A DNA stretch of 64,000 nt, taken from Belnapia rosea. GTDB taxonomy: Bacteria > Pseudomonadota > Alphaproteobacteria > Acetobacterales > Acetobacteraceae. The position numbers and the translations under genes were made by a program. Below, in pieces: positions 15,611 through 23,778 of the stretch; position 1 is the stretch's first letter; every line of letters starts with the position of its first letter. The stretch covers positions 1 to 64,000 of the forward strand of contig NZ_FMZX01000003.1 in the NCBI RefSeq assembly GCF_900101615.1, read 5' to 3'. The notes under the pieces are model-generated. The model did no database searches. It was given only the letters and a program-made list of their open reading frames with translations, and was not told the origin of the DNA.

Positions 15611-16222
15611 TTATCCGATCAGCAACCCGTGCTGGCGGAGGAAGCCCAGCAGCGGCAGCAGCGGCAGGCCAAGGATGGCGCTGTGCTCGCCCTCGACGCT
15701 GGCGAAGAGCTGAATGCCAGGTCCTTCCAGCCGATAGGCGCCGACCGAGCCGAGTACCGCCTCGCCCTCGGCGGCCAGATAGGCATCGAGGAAGGCCTCG
15801 GAGAATTCCCGCATGACCAGTCGCGGCCGGGCCAGGTGTTGCCAGATGCGCTGGCCCCCCCGCCAGCACACCATGGCGGTCATCAACTCATGCGGCCGCC
15901 CGCGCAGAGCCAGGAGCTGGGCCCGTGCCGTGGCCATGTCCGGCGGCTTGTCGAACCAGCGCCCCTCGCTGACCAGCATCTGATCGGCGCCGATCACCAG
16001 CGCGCCGGGATGGCGGCGGGCGATGCGGGCCGCCTTGGCCTCGGCCAGCAGCATGGCGGCCTCGCCGGCGGGAATGCCCTCGGCCTGCGCGCCCTCCTTG
16101 ATGGCGGCCTCATCCACCGCCGCCGCCTCCGCCTCGAAGCGGAGGCCGGCCGCTGCTAGGACCGCTCGCCGGGCCGGGGAGGCGGTGGCGAGGATGACGG
16201 GCGGGTCCGGCCGCTGGATCAT
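15611..16222 (-). CDS. maf: Maf family nucleoside triphosphate pyrophosphatase
   Basis: 203 residues. Maf enzymes hydrolyse non-canonical or methylated NTPs to monophosphates. Signatures are [17 protein letters not shown] at the N-terminus, [20 protein letters not shown] with the catalytic Asp, and [29 protein letters not shown] at the C-terminus. It overlaps ppsR by four bases. The pair ppsR-maf is a common origin-proximal arrangement in alphaproteobacteria and is transcribed away from hemE. Confidence 0.92.
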   Translation of the reverse strand: MIQRPDPPVILATASPARRAVLAAAGLRFEAEAAAVDEAAIKEGAQAEGIPAGEAAMLLAEAKAARIARRHPGALVIGADQMLVSEGRWFDKPPDMATARAQLLALRGRPHELMTAMVCWRGGQRIWQHLARPRLVMREFSEAFLDAYLAAEGEAVLGSVGAYRLEGPGIQLFASVEGEHSAILGLPLLPLLGFLRQHGLLIG

Positions 16223-17112
16223 GCCGCACCACCCCCGAGCACCACGGCCGCCGGGTCCACCGGGGCGGGTGCCGCCGCGCTGCCGCGCCGGGCATGCCAG
16301 GCTTCCATCAGCTGCAGCACCGTCGCCGCCGTCTCCTCGATGCTGCGGCGGGTGACGTCGATCACCGGCCAGCCATGCTGGTTGCAGAGCCGGCGGGCGG
16401 CCAGGATCTCGGCCTTCACGCTGTCATGGTCGATATAGTCGTTGGTGTCCTGCCGCACGCCATCGGCGCCGATCAGCCGCAGCCGGTGGCGGCGGATCTC
16501 GATCAGCGCATTGGTCTCGATGGTCAGGCCGACCACGGGGCAGGGCGCCTCGGCCAGTTCCGGCGGCAGGGCGGAGTTCGGCACGATCGGCACGTTAGCC
16601 GCCTTGATGCCCCGGTTCGCCAGGTAGAAGCAGGTCGGCGTCTTGCTGCTGCGGGAGACGCCGACGAGGCAGACATCCGCCTCATGGATGCCCGCCGTCC
16701 CCTGGCCGTCGTCATGCGCCAGCACGTAATGCATGGCGTCGATCCGGCGGAAGTAGTCGGCATCCATCACATGCTGGGCCGCCCGCTTCTCCCGCGCCCG
16801 GGCGCCGAGCTGGCCCTGCAGCAGGTCCACCACTTGGTCGAGCACCGAGAGGCAGGGCACGCCGAGCCGCATGCAATTCTCTTCCAGCGCCAGGCGAAGG
16901 CTCCGGTCCACCAGGGTGAAGAGCACCGGCCCCGGCTCATGGTTGAGCCCCTCCAGCACCCGGTCGAGTTGCAGGCGGGAGCGGATGAGGCTCCAGCGAT
17001 GATGCACCACATGGTGGTCCTCGAACCGGGCGAGGGTGGCACGGGCAATGGAATTGAGCGTTTCGCCCGTGCTGTCGGAGACCAGATGCAGGTTGATGGT
17101 TCGGTGGGGCAT
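16219..17112 (-). CDS. ppsR: PEP synthase / pyruvate phosphate dikinase regulatory protein (DUF299)
   Basis: 297 residues from ATG 17112; the longer frame runs into the intergenic GANTC cluster and is not coding. This bifunctional kinase/pyrophosphorylase uses ADP to inactivate, and phosphate to reactivate, PEP synthase or PPDK. The N-terminal [20 protein letters not shown] and the P-loop-like [19 protein letters not shown] are diagnostic. The C-terminal [12 protein letters not shown] is present. It is divergent from hemE. Confidence 0.93.
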   Translation of the reverse strand: MPHRTINLHLVSDSTGETLNSIARATLARFEDHHVVHHRWSLIRSRLQLDRVLEGLNHEPGPVLFTLVDRSLRLALEENCMRLGVPCLSVLDQVVDLLQGQLGARAREKRAAQHVMDADYFRRIDAMHYVLAHDDGQGTAGIHEADVCLVGVSRSSKTPTCFYLANRGIKAANVPIVPNSALPPELAEAPCPVVGLTIETNALIEIRRHRLRLIGADGVRQDTNDYIDHDSVKAEILAARRLCNQHGWPVIDVTRRSIEETAATVLQLMEAWHARRGSAAAPAPVDPAAVVLGGGAA

Positions 17113-17410
17113 TCCGGGAGAATAGCGCAGGGCGCTGGGGATGGACGGGAAAACTCGGCGACTGACTCCGTCCGCGGTGAGTCGGGTGGGCAACCCGGCA
17201 CATCCCAGGCGGGCGGGAGAGGAGTCCCGACTGAGTCGGCCGACTCCGGGACGGGAGGGGATTCACCCAGCGGAGTCAGCGAGTCGCCGACTCAGGCGAT
17301 GGTGGACAGGGCTGTGGATGGAATCCGGAGCGATTGCGTCCACAGCATCCACAGGCCCTATCACCACACCAATCTTTCAAGACTCCTGTTTTCTTGCGAA
17401 GGGAGAGTGC
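17113..17410. other. Candidate chromosomal replication origin (GANTC cluster plus DnaA-box-like sites)
   Basis: This 298-bp gap between ppsR and hemE contains 11 GANTC sequences between 17164 and 17385 (starts at 17164, 17179, 17222, 17233, 17242, 17260, 17273, 17281, 17289, 17321, 17381), against about one expected by base composition. GANTC is the CcrM methylation site of alphaproteobacteria. Two sites form the palindrome GAGTCGGCCGACTC (17233-17246). Three DnaA-box-like sequences lie next to them: TGTGGATGG (17313-17321) and the contiguous GCGTCCACA-GCATCCACA (17336-17353). An AT-richer run follows (17361-17400). The Caulobacter origin also lies beside hemE, and parS/parAB are about 15 kb away. 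Origin function is inferred. Confidence 0.55.
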
Positions 17411-18481
17411 ATGGAGGGAAGCATGTCCGGCCCGAACGAGACCCCGAGTCCGAAACCCCTGCTGCGCACCCTGGCGGGCGACGCCGTCTGGCCCCCGCCG
17501 ATGTGGCTGATGCGCCAGGCCGGCCGCTACCTGCCGGAGTACCGGGAGCTCCGCGCCCAGGCCGGCGACTTCATCGCCCTCTGCACCGCGCCCACCCTGG
17601 CGTCCGAGGTCACGCTCCAGCCGATCCGCCGCTACGGCATGGACGGGGCGATCCTCTTCTCCGACATCCTCATGGTGCCCTGGGCCATGGGCCAGCCGCT
17701 CCGCTTCGCCGAGGGCGAGGGGCCGGTGCTGGAGCCGGTGCGCGACGCCACGGCGATCGGCCGGCTGGACCCCTCGGTCTGCGCCGCCAATGCCGCGCCC
17801 ATCCTCGAGACCGTCCGGCTGGTCCGCGCCGGGCTGGAGGCGGAGGCGCCGCGCACCACGCTGATCGGCTTTGCCGGCAGCCCCTTCACCGTGGCCTGCT
17901 ACATGGTCGAGGGCCATGGCAGCCGGGACTTCGCCGCCGCCCGCGGCATGGCCTATGGCGACCCGGCGCTCTTCGGCCGGTTGATCCGCATCCTCATCGA
18001 GGCCAGCACGGAGTATCTCTGCGCCCAGGCCGATGCCGGGGCGGAGGCGCTGATGCTCTTCGACAGCTGGGCCGGGCTGCTCGCCCCCTCCCAGTTCCGC
18101 CGCTGGGTGATCGAGCCGACGGCAAGCCTGGTGCGGGCCATCCGCAAGCGCCATCCGCTGATCCCGATCATCGGCTTCCCCCGCCTCGCCGGGCCGATGC
18201 TGATCGAGTACAGCCAGCGCACCGGGGTGCAGTGCCTCGGCATCGACACCTCCATGGACCTGCGCTGGGCGGCCTCCGCCGTGCCGCCGCGCATGGCGCT
18301 GCAGGGCAATCTCGACCCGCTGTCCCTGGTTGCGGGCGGGATGGCGCTGGAGGCGGAGGCACGCTCCATCCTCGGCGCCATGCGTGGCCGGCCCTTCATC
18401 TTCAATCTCGGGCATGGAATCGAGAAGGTGACGCCCCCCGACCATGTCTCGGCCCTGGTGCGTTTGGTCCGAACCGGCTAA
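17411..18481 (+). CDS. hemE: Uroporphyrinogen decarboxylase
   Basis: 356 residues from ATG 17411 (GGGAGAG just upstream); ATG 17423 after GGAGGG is equally possible. It decarboxylates the four acetate side chains of uroporphyrinogen III to give coproporphyrinogen III. The signature MWLMRQAGRYLPEYR carries the catalytic Arg pair; FSDILMVPWAMG and GFAGSPFTVACYMVEG, with the HGIEK end of the barrel, are intact. It begins a plus-strand haem run with hemH and hemJ. Confidence 0.96.
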   Translation: MEGSMSGPNETPSPKPLLRTLAGDAVWPPPMWLMRQAGRYLPEYRELRAQAGDFIALCTAPTLASEVTLQPIRRYGMDGAILFSDILMVPWAMGQPLRFAEGEGPVLEPVRDATAIGRLDPSVCAANAAPILETVRLVRAGLEAEAPRTTLIGFAGSPFTVACYMVEGHGSRDFAAARGMAYGDPALFGRLIRILIEASTEYLCAQADAGAEALMLFDSWAGLLAPSQFRRWVIEPTASLVRAIRKRHPLIPIIGFPRLAGPMLIEYSQRTGVQCLGIDTSMDLRWAASAVPPRMALQGNLDPLSLVAGGMALEAEARSILGAMRGRPFIFNLGHGIEKVTPPDHVSALVRLVRTG

Positions 18482-18546
18482 CCCCGGCTTGACCCGCTGG
18501 CGAAGCGGCCAAATCTGCGAGCCTCGACAAGGCTCGGGGAGTTTCG

Positions 18547-19623
18547 ATGCAGCGGGTGGCGGTGGTGCTGTTCAATCTCGGAGGACCGGACGCGCCGGAC
18601 AGCGTGCGTCCTTTCCTCGAGAACCTCTTCACCGACCCCGCCATCCTGCGGGTGCCAGGCTTCGTCCGGCCGTGGCTCGGGCGTTTCATCGCCAAGCGGC
18701 GGACCAAGGCGGCGTCCGAGAACTACGCCATCCTCGGCGGCCGCTCCCCCCTGCTGGAACTCACCGAGGAGCAGGCGCAGAACCTCCAGGCCCGGCTGAA
18801 CGAGGGCGGCGAGGCGGAATACCGCTCCTTCATCGCCATGCGCTACTGGCACCCGATGAGCGACGCCACCGCCCGGGCGGTGCGCGAGTGGGGGCCGGAC
18901 CGGGTGCTGCTGCTGCCGCTCTACCCGCAATTTTCCACCACCACGACCGGCAGCAGCATCATTGCCTGGGAGGAGGCCGCGGCACGGGCCGGCCTTGCCG
19001 TCCCGACCAGGATCCTCTGCTGCTACCACTCGGACCCGTCCTTCGCCGCGGGGACCGCTGCCGCGGTCCGCAAGGCGCATGACGCGGCGCGGGCCGGCCT
19101 AGCCCCCGAGGTGCCGCTTCGCATCCTGTTCTCGGCCCATGGCCTGCCGGAGAGCATCGTCAAGCGCGGCGACCCCTATCAGTGGCAGGTGGAGCAGACC
19201 GTCGCCGCGGTGGTCGGCCAGCTCGGCATCGAGGGGCTCGACCACGCCATCTGCTACCAGTCCCGCGTCACCCCGCAGAAATGGATCGGCCCGAGCACCG
19301 AGGCGGAGCTCGAACGGGCGGCGCATGACAAGGCGGCCGTGCTGGTCTGCCCCATCGCCTTCGTCTCCGAGCATTCCGAGACGCTGGTCGAGCTCGATGT
19401 CGAGTACCGCGAGGAGGCGGAGCGGCTCGGCGTGCCCGGCTATTTCCGCGTGCCCGCGCAGAACAGCGACCCGGCCTTCATTCGGGCCCTCCGCGATCTG
19501 GTTCTCCGCACCGAGGCGGATGCCCGGCCGCTCTGCAGCTTCGCCGGCGGGCGGCAATGCCCGAAGCGCTTCGGCGACTGCCCGCATGCCAGGCTCAAGG
19601 CCCGCGCCCGGGAACTCGCCTGA
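18547..19623 (+). CDS. hemH: Ferrochelatase
   Basis: 358 residues. It inserts ferrous iron into protoporphyrin IX at the inner membrane face. The catalytic His lies in ILFSAHGLPESIVKRGDPY and the acidic partner in SEHSETLVELDVEY. YPQFSTTTTGSS is the family signature. The C-terminus carries three cysteines (CSFAGGRQCPKRFGDCPH) and two more occur in RILCCYHSD, a pattern that could ligate a [2Fe-2S] cluster as reported for Caulobacter and animal ferrochelatases. The spacing differs from the human one, so this is tentative. It overlaps the next gene by one base (TGATG). Confidence 0.95.
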   Translation: MQRVAVVLFNLGGPDAPDSVRPFLENLFTDPAILRVPGFVRPWLGRFIAKRRTKAASENYAILGGRSPLLELTEEQAQNLQARLNEGGEAEYRSFIAMRYWHPMSDATARAVREWGPDRVLLLPLYPQFSTTTTGSSIIAWEEAAARAGLAVPTRILCCYHSDPSFAAGTAAAVRKAHDAARAGLAPEVPLRILFSAHGLPESIVKRGDPYQWQVEQTVAAVVGQLGIEGLDHAICYQSRVTPQKWIGPSTEAELERAAHDKAAVLVCPIAFVSEHSETLVELDVEYREEAERLGVPGYFRVPAQNSDPAFIRALRDLVLRTEADARPLCSFAGGRQCPKRFGDCPHARLKARARELA

Positions 19624-20285
19624 TGCGGCCGCCCTCGCGGCCGGCGGCGGTGCTCTTCGATTGCGACGGGGTGCTGGCGGACAGCGAGGGGCTGGTGAAC
19701 CGCCTGGTCGCCGAGGAGCTCACCGCCCGCGGCTGGCCCCTCTCGGCCGGGCAGGCGCGGGAGACCTTCCTCGGCATGGCCCTGCCGGAGATGATGCCGG
19801 TCATCCTCGCCCGCTGCGGCCCCTTGCCGGCCGACTGGGGCGCGATGCTCTCCCGCCGCATCACCGCGGCGCTGATGGAGGAGGTGGAGGCCATCCCCGG
19901 TGCCCCGGCGGCCCTGGCGGCGGCCGCCGCCGCCGGCCTGCCGCTCGCCGTCGCCTCCAACTCCACCCGGGGCGAGCTGCGCGCCAAGCTGGACCGGCTC
20001 GGCCTCGCCCATCATTTCGGCGGCCGCCTCTTCAGCTTCGAGGATGTCGCCCGGCCGAAGCCGGCGCCGGACATGTACCTGGCCGCCGCCGCCGCCTGCG
20101 GTGCCGCGCCCGGGGATTGCGTGGTGGTCGAGGACAGCCTGCTCGGCGCCAAGGCCGGGATCGCAGCCGGCTGCCGGGTGTTGGGCTTCACGCGGGAGAC
20201 GGATGCGGCCGTGCTGGCCGCGGTAGGGGCCCGGCCCTTCGCCACCATGGCGGAGCTGCCCGGGCTGCTCGGGATCGAGGAATAA
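19623..20285 (+). CDS. HAD-superfamily hydrolase (beta-phosphoglucomutase/phosphoglycolate phosphatase-like)
   Basis: 220 residues from ATG 19623, which shares a base with the hemH stop. The four HAD motifs are present: VLFDCDGVLADSEG (nucleophile Asp and acid/base Asp), VASNST, the Lys of ARPKPAPDMYL, and VVEDSLLGAKAGIAAGC. The helical cap between motifs I and II places it in the subfamily I phosphatases. The substrate cannot be read from sequence. Position inside a haem gene run may be incidental. Confidence 0.85.
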   Translation: MRPPSRPAAVLFDCDGVLADSEGLVNRLVAEELTARGWPLSAGQARETFLGMALPEMMPVILARCGPLPADWGAMLSRRITAALMEEVEAIPGAPAALAAAAAAGLPLAVASNSTRGELRAKLDRLGLAHHFGGRLFSFEDVARPKPAPDMYLAAAAACGAAPGDCVVVEDSLLGAKAGIAAGCRVLGFTRETDAAVLAAVGARPFATMAELPGLLGIEE

Positions 20286-20288
20286 GCC

Positions 20289-20870
20289 ATGAACGGACGC
20301 CAATGGATCGCCGCCCTGGCGGCGCTGCTGCTGATGGCCGCGGGCGAGCCGCCCGAGGCGGAGCGGATGGTGCCGGGCGGCCGGGCCGGCTGGGTGACCG
20401 ACCCGAAGAACGGATGCTGGCTCTGGGCCGGCGGGATCGAGCCGGGCGCATCCGACGTGATCGCCGACTGGAACGGTGCCTGCCCGGAAGGCCCGGCCGA
20501 GGGGCCGGGCCGGGCCATCGTCACCTGGCAGAGCCGCGGCGAGACCCGCCGGATGGACTACCAGGGCGACATCGTCCACGGCAAGAACGAGGGCCGGGGC
20601 AAGCTCACCATTACCGAGGGCAGCCGGGTGGTGAGCGAGGAGGAAGGCGTATTCCGCGATGACCGGCTGGTGGAGGGGCGCCTTGCCCTGCCGCGGCTCG
20701 GCCTGGAATTCGAGGGCAGGCTTCGCGGCGGCCACCCGCAGGGGCCGGGCCGGCTCAGCGTGCAGGGCCGCGTCTTCCAGGGCGACTGGGTGAATGGCTG
20801 CCTGCAGCAGGGCAACAACTGGGTCGCCTTCACCCGCCCCGTCGAGAGCTGCGCCGGGCAGGATACCTGA
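20289..20870 (+). CDS. Exported protein with MORN-like repeats
   Basis: 193 residues. A hydrophobic N-terminus (WIAALAALLLMAAGEPPEA) resembles a signal peptide with cleavage near AAG. The mature part has Gly-rich MORN-type units: YQGDIVHGKNEGRGKLTI, FEGRLRGGHPQGPGRLSV and FQGDWVNGCLQQG. Three or four Cys residues are consistent with export to an oxidising compartment. MORN units form beta-hairpin stacks, but no function can be assigned. It is spaced three bases after the HAD gene and four before hemJ, so it is likely in the same operon. Confidence 0.75.
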   Translation: MNGRQWIAALAALLLMAAGEPPEAERMVPGGRAGWVTDPKNGCWLWAGGIEPGASDVIADWNGACPEGPAEGPGRAIVTWQSRGETRRMDYQGDIVHGKNEGRGKLTITEGSRVVSEEEGVFRDDRLVEGRLALPRLGLEFEGRLRGGHPQGPGRLSVQGRVFQGDWVNGCLQQGNNWVAFTRPVESCAGQDT

Positions 20871-20874
20871 GGCG

Positions 20875-21327
20875 ATGGTGATCGAGGCCCTGGCGCCCTT
20901 CTACCCCTGGACCAAGGCGCTGCACCTGATCGCGGTCATCGCCTGGATGGCCGGGCTGTTCTACCTGCCGCGCCTCTTCGTCTATCACACCACCGTTCCG
21001 CCCGGCGGGGCGGAGAGCACCCTGTTCCAGACCATGGAGCGGCGCCTGCTGCGGGCCATCATGAACCCCGCCATGATCGCCGCCTGGATCCTCGGCCTCA
21101 CCTTGGTGCTGACGCCGGGCGCGGTCGACTGGCGTGGTGGCTGGTGGCACCTGAAGCTGCTCTCCGTGCTGCTGATGACCGGCTTCCACATGCACCTCGC
21201 CGGCGCCCGCCGCGCCTTCGCCGCCGAGGCCCGGCCGCATTCCGAGCGCTACTGGCGGGCCATGAACGAGGTCCCGACGGTGCTGATGATCGTCATTGTC
21301 GTGATGGTGATCGTGAAGCCGTTCTAG
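20875..21327 (+). CDS. hemJ: Protoporphyrinogen IX oxidase HemJ
   Basis: 150 residues from ATG 20875, the normal HemJ length. It is a four-helix inner-membrane protein that oxidises protoporphyrinogen IX in many alphaproteobacteria. The conserved His and Lys residues lie in ALHLIAVIAWMAGLFYLPRL, VYH and WWHLKLLSVLLMTGFHMHLAG. Together with hemE and hemH just upstream it supplies three of the last four haem-synthesis steps. Confidence 0.93.
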   Translation: MVIEALAPFYPWTKALHLIAVIAWMAGLFYLPRLFVYHTTVPPGGAESTLFQTMERRLLRAIMNPAMIAAWILGLTLVLTPGAVDWRGGWWHLKLLSVLLMTGFHMHLAGARRAFAAEARPHSERYWRAMNEVPTVLMIVIVVMVIVKPF

Positions 21328-21607
21328 ACGCTTGACCTTGATGATGGAGGCAGCCACCTAGACAGTTGACGGCCAGCGATCCGGTCCTTAGGGTCCGGAC
21401 GCTTCCTCGGGGCATAGGGCGTGCAACGCGCCTGCTGCTTCACTCCCTCCTCCTTCCTTGGGACATCGCCGGCCATTGGCCCCGGCCCCTCCATGGGTCC
21501 GTGTTCGTGGCACAGGCGGAAGGGCCGGACTCATGGCGCGGCACGCGCTGCGCGATCCCGGCCTCACAGGGACCGTCCTGTCCCCTCGCATCCGGACGCA
21601 CCGCGCC
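21328..21607 (+). promoter_or_regulatory. rho leader region
   Basis: The 280 bases before rho contain no convincing ORF. Two TTGAC sequences (21334 and 21366) could be -35 elements, but the -10 partners are weak. In many bacteria the rho leader is used for autoregulation by premature Rho-dependent termination. Only its length and the absence of a gene are seen here. Confidence 0.3.
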
Positions 21608-22882
21608 ATGCATCTTTCCGAACTCAAGGCCAAAAGCCCCGCCGAGCTTCTCTCCTTCGCCGAGGAGCTGCAGGTCGAGAACGCCTCCTCCCTGCGCAAG
21701 CAGGACATGATGTTCGCCATCCTCAAGCAGCTCGCCGAGAACGACCAGGCGATCTTCGGGGAAGGCACGCTCGAGATCCTGCCCGACGGCTTCGGCTTCC
21801 TCCGCAGCCCACAGGCCAACTTCCTCCCCGGGCCGGACGACATCTACATCTCCCCCGCCCAGGTGCGCCGCTTCGGCCTCCGCACGGGCGATACGGTGGA
21901 GGGCCAGATCCGCGCCCCGAAGGATGGGGAACGCTACTTCGCCCTGCTCAAGGTCAACGCCATCAATTTCGAGCCGCCGGAGGCGCTGCGCCACCGGATC
22001 AATTTCGACAACCTGACGCCGCTCTACCCCAACCGCCGCCTCAGGATGGAGAATGCGGAGGCCGAGGCGCAGGGCAAGGGTCCGACCAAGGACTACACCC
22101 ATCGCGTCATCGACCTGATCGCGCCGATCGGCATGGGCCAGCGCGCGCTCGTCGTCGCGCCGCCCCGCACCGGCAAGACGGTGATGCTGCAGAACATCGC
22201 CAAGAGCATCACTGCGAACCACCCCGAAGTCTTCCTGATGGTGCTGCTGATCGACGAGCGGCCGGAGGAAGTCACCGACATGGCGCGCACCGTGCGCGGC
22301 GAGGTCGTCGCCTCCACCTTCGACGAGCCGGCCACGCGCCACGTCCAGGTGACGGAGATGGTGCTCGAGAAGGCCAAGCGCCTGGTGGAGCACAAGCGGG
22401 ACGTGGTGATCCTGCTCGATTCCATCACCCGCCTCGGCCGCGCCTACAACTCCGTCGTCCCCTCCTCGGGCAAGGTGCTGACCGGCGGTGTGGATGCCAA
22501 CGCGCTGCAACGCCCGAAGCGCTTCTTCGGCGCGGCGCGCAACATCGAGGAAGGTGGCTCGCTCACCATCATCGCCACCGCGCTGATCGATACCGGCAGC
22601 CGCATGGACGAGGTGATCTTCGAGGAGTTCAAGGGCACCGGCAACTCGGAGCTCGTGCTCGACCGCAAGCTCTCCGACAAGCGCACCTTCCCGGCGATCG
22701 ACATCACCAAGTCCGGCACCCGCAAGGAGGAGCTGCTGGTGGACCGCGCCACGCTCGCCAAGATGTGGGTGCTGCGCCGGATCCTGAACCCGATGGGCAC
22801 CCAGGACTCGATGGAGTTCCTGCTGGACAAGCTGAAGTACAGCAAGACCAACCAGGACTTCTTCGATGCCATGAACACCTGA
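21608..22882 (+). CDS. rho: Transcription termination factor Rho
   Basis: 424 residues from ATG 21608 ([20 protein letters not shown]), which matches the family start. The N-terminal Rho-N and cold-shock-type RNA-binding domains ([27 protein letters not shown]) are followed by the hexameric helicase core: Walker A APPRTGKT, Walker [18 protein letters not shown]-loop [11 protein letters not shown] and R-loop [10 protein letters not shown]. It is the RNA helicase that ends untranslated transcription. It is followed by a short direct repeat and an intrinsic terminator. Confidence 0.97.
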   Translation: MHLSELKAKSPAELLSFAEELQVENASSLRKQDMMFAILKQLAENDQAIFGEGTLEILPDGFGFLRSPQANFLPGPDDIYISPAQVRRFGLRTGDTVEGQIRAPKDGERYFALLKVNAINFEPPEALRHRINFDNLTPLYPNRRLRMENAEAEAQGKGPTKDYTHRVIDLIAPIGMGQRALVVAPPRTGKTVMLQNIAKSITANHPEVFLMVLLIDERPEEVTDMARTVRGEVVASTFDEPATRHVQVTEMVLEKAKRLVEHKRDVVILLDSITRLGRAYNSVVPSSGKVLTGGVDANALQRPKRFFGAARNIEEGGSLTIIATALIDTGSRMDEVIFEEFKGTGNSELVLDRKLSDKRTFPAIDITKSGTRKEELLVDRATLAKMWVLRRILNPMGTQDSMEFLLDKLKYSKTNQDFFDAMNT

Positions 22883-22917
22883 CTGTGGTCATGCGCACGA
22901 CACGATGAACACCTGAC
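22871..22917 (+). repeat. Direct repeat of the last rho codons
   Basis: ATGAACACCTGAC occurs at 22871-22883, where it contains the rho stop codon, and again at 22905-22917, 34 bases on. The second copy is outside the gene. This looks like a small tandem duplication of the rho 3' end with partial divergence of the sequence between the copies. Confidence 0.7.
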
Positions 22918-22921
22918 GGTA

Positions 22922-22943
22922 GGGGGGCGAAAGCCCCCCTTTC
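22922..22943 (+). terminator. Intrinsic terminator after rho
   Basis: GGGGGGC, a GAAA tetraloop and GCCCCCC form a perfect seven-pair G-C hairpin, followed by TTT (22940-22942). It lies 40 bases after the rho stop, ahead of the HD-domain gene. The U-run is short but the stem and GNRA loop are strong. Confidence 0.8.
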
Positions 22944-22965
22944 CGTTTCCGCAGTCGAGGGCCGA

Positions 22966-23535
22966 ATGACCCGCGAGGTCGAACCGCTTGCCACCATCCT
23001 GCGTGCAGCCAGCTTCGCCGCCCGCGTCCATGCCACCCATCGCCGTAAGGGCGACGCGGCCGAGCCCTATGTGAACCATGTGCTGGAGGTGGCGGAGATC
23101 CTCGCCGCCCAGGGCGCGCCGCCCGCCGCCATCATCGCCGGCCTGCTGCATGACACGGTCGAGGACAGCGATGCCGACCCGGTGCCCACCACCCTCGCCG
23201 ATCTCGAAGCGGCCTTCGGTGCCGAGATCGCCGGCATCGTCGCCGAGGTCTCGGACGACAAGTCGCTGCCGAAGGAGGTCCGCAAGGGCCTGCAGATCCG
23301 CCATGCCGCCCGTGCCTCGGCCGCGGCGCGGCAGGTGAAGCTCGCCGACAAGATCGCCAATCTGCGGACCATCCTGGCCAGCCCGCCAGCCGGCTGGGAC
23401 CATGCCCGGCGTCTGGAATATGTCGGATGGGCAGGGCGGGTGGCGGCCGGCGCCAAGGGCGTCAATCCCGGCCTCGACATGCTCTTCGACGAAGCCTACC
23501 GCGCGGCGGTGGCCAGGCTGGCTGAAGAGGCGTGA
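22966..23535 (+). CDS. HD-domain hydrolase, single-domain SpoT/MESH1-like
   Basis: 189 residues containing one HD phosphohydrolase domain of the RelA/SpoT type: ARVHATHRRKGDAAEPYVNH, AGLLHDTVEDSDADP and KLADKIANLR. These supply the metal-binding His, His-Asp and Asp residues. No synthetase, TGS or ACT domain is present. Small SpoT-like proteins hydrolyse (p)ppGpp in some bacteria or NADPH in animals (MESH1). The exact substrate is not evident. ATG 22966 follows the rho terminator by 23 bases. Confidence 0.85.
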   Translation: MTREVEPLATILRAASFAARVHATHRRKGDAAEPYVNHVLEVAEILAAQGAPPAAIIAGLLHDTVEDSDADPVPTTLADLEAAFGAEIAGIVAEVSDDKSLPKEVRKGLQIRHAARASAAARQVKLADKIANLRTILASPPAGWDHARRLEYVGWAGRVAAGAKGVNPGLDMLFDEAYRAAVARLAEEA

Positions 23536-23537
23536 TC

Positions 23538-23623
23538 CGGGACGCCGGCCGGCGTTGGGGGGGTCAAATCCCAGACCGCAAGGAGGGGGGGGAGCGGCCT
23601 GGGACTGCGCAGCCGGCGTCCCG
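23538..23623 (+). ncRNA. Large two-stem hairpin with G-rich loop (candidate structured RNA)
   Basis: CGGGACGCCGGC (23538-23549) pairs perfectly with GCCGGCGTCCCG (23612-23623). Inside it CCCAG-A-CCGC (23570-23579) pairs with GCGG-C-CTGGG (23594-23603) around a 14-base purine-only loop (AAGGAGGGGGGGGA). The element starts three bases after the HD gene stop and ends directly before a TAAGGAG. It lacks a U-run, so it is not a standard terminator. A cis-regulatory RNA or small RNA is possible. It does not match SRP RNA, 6S or a riboswitch that I know. Confidence 0.45.
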
Positions 23624-23633
23624 TAAGGAGATA

Positions 23634-23708
23634 ATGGCACATCCTCATGCGCCATGGCAGCACCCAGCCAATGACAGGTGCGATAGCTGCCCCGTTTCGG
23701 AAGCATGA
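23634..23708 (+). CDS. Possible 24-residue small protein with Cys and His
   Basis: TAAGGAG (23624-23630) precedes ATG 23634 by three bases, a rather short spacing. The peptide begins MAHPHAPWQHPANDRCDSCP and ends VSEA at TGA 23706-23708. It has three His and a CxxC pair (Cys16, Cys19), so metal binding is imaginable. It could also be a leader peptide controlled by the hairpin just upstream. No homologue is known to me. Confidence 0.35.
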   Translation: MAHPHAPWQHPANDRCDSCPVSEA

Positions 23709-23778
23709 TCACAAAGTCCGGCCCTGGCGCTATCGGCCCTGTCCCGGCATACGGGCCGCTCCTGTCCGGGAGAGATGA

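Noticed and set aside
17411-17434. Choosing the far-upstream start for hemE (17141)
   Set aside because: The extra 90 residues would cover the GANTC cluster and have no HemE similarity; ATG 17411 or 17423 matches family length.
16294-18492. 732-codon plus-strand frame across ppsR, the GANTC gap and hemE
   Set aside because: It runs antisense to ppsR and out of frame with hemE; both real genes have full family signatures.
23538-23623. SRP (4.5S) RNA
   Set aside because: The hairpin lacks the conserved apical GGAA/GCAGCC internal-loop sequences of SRP RNA.
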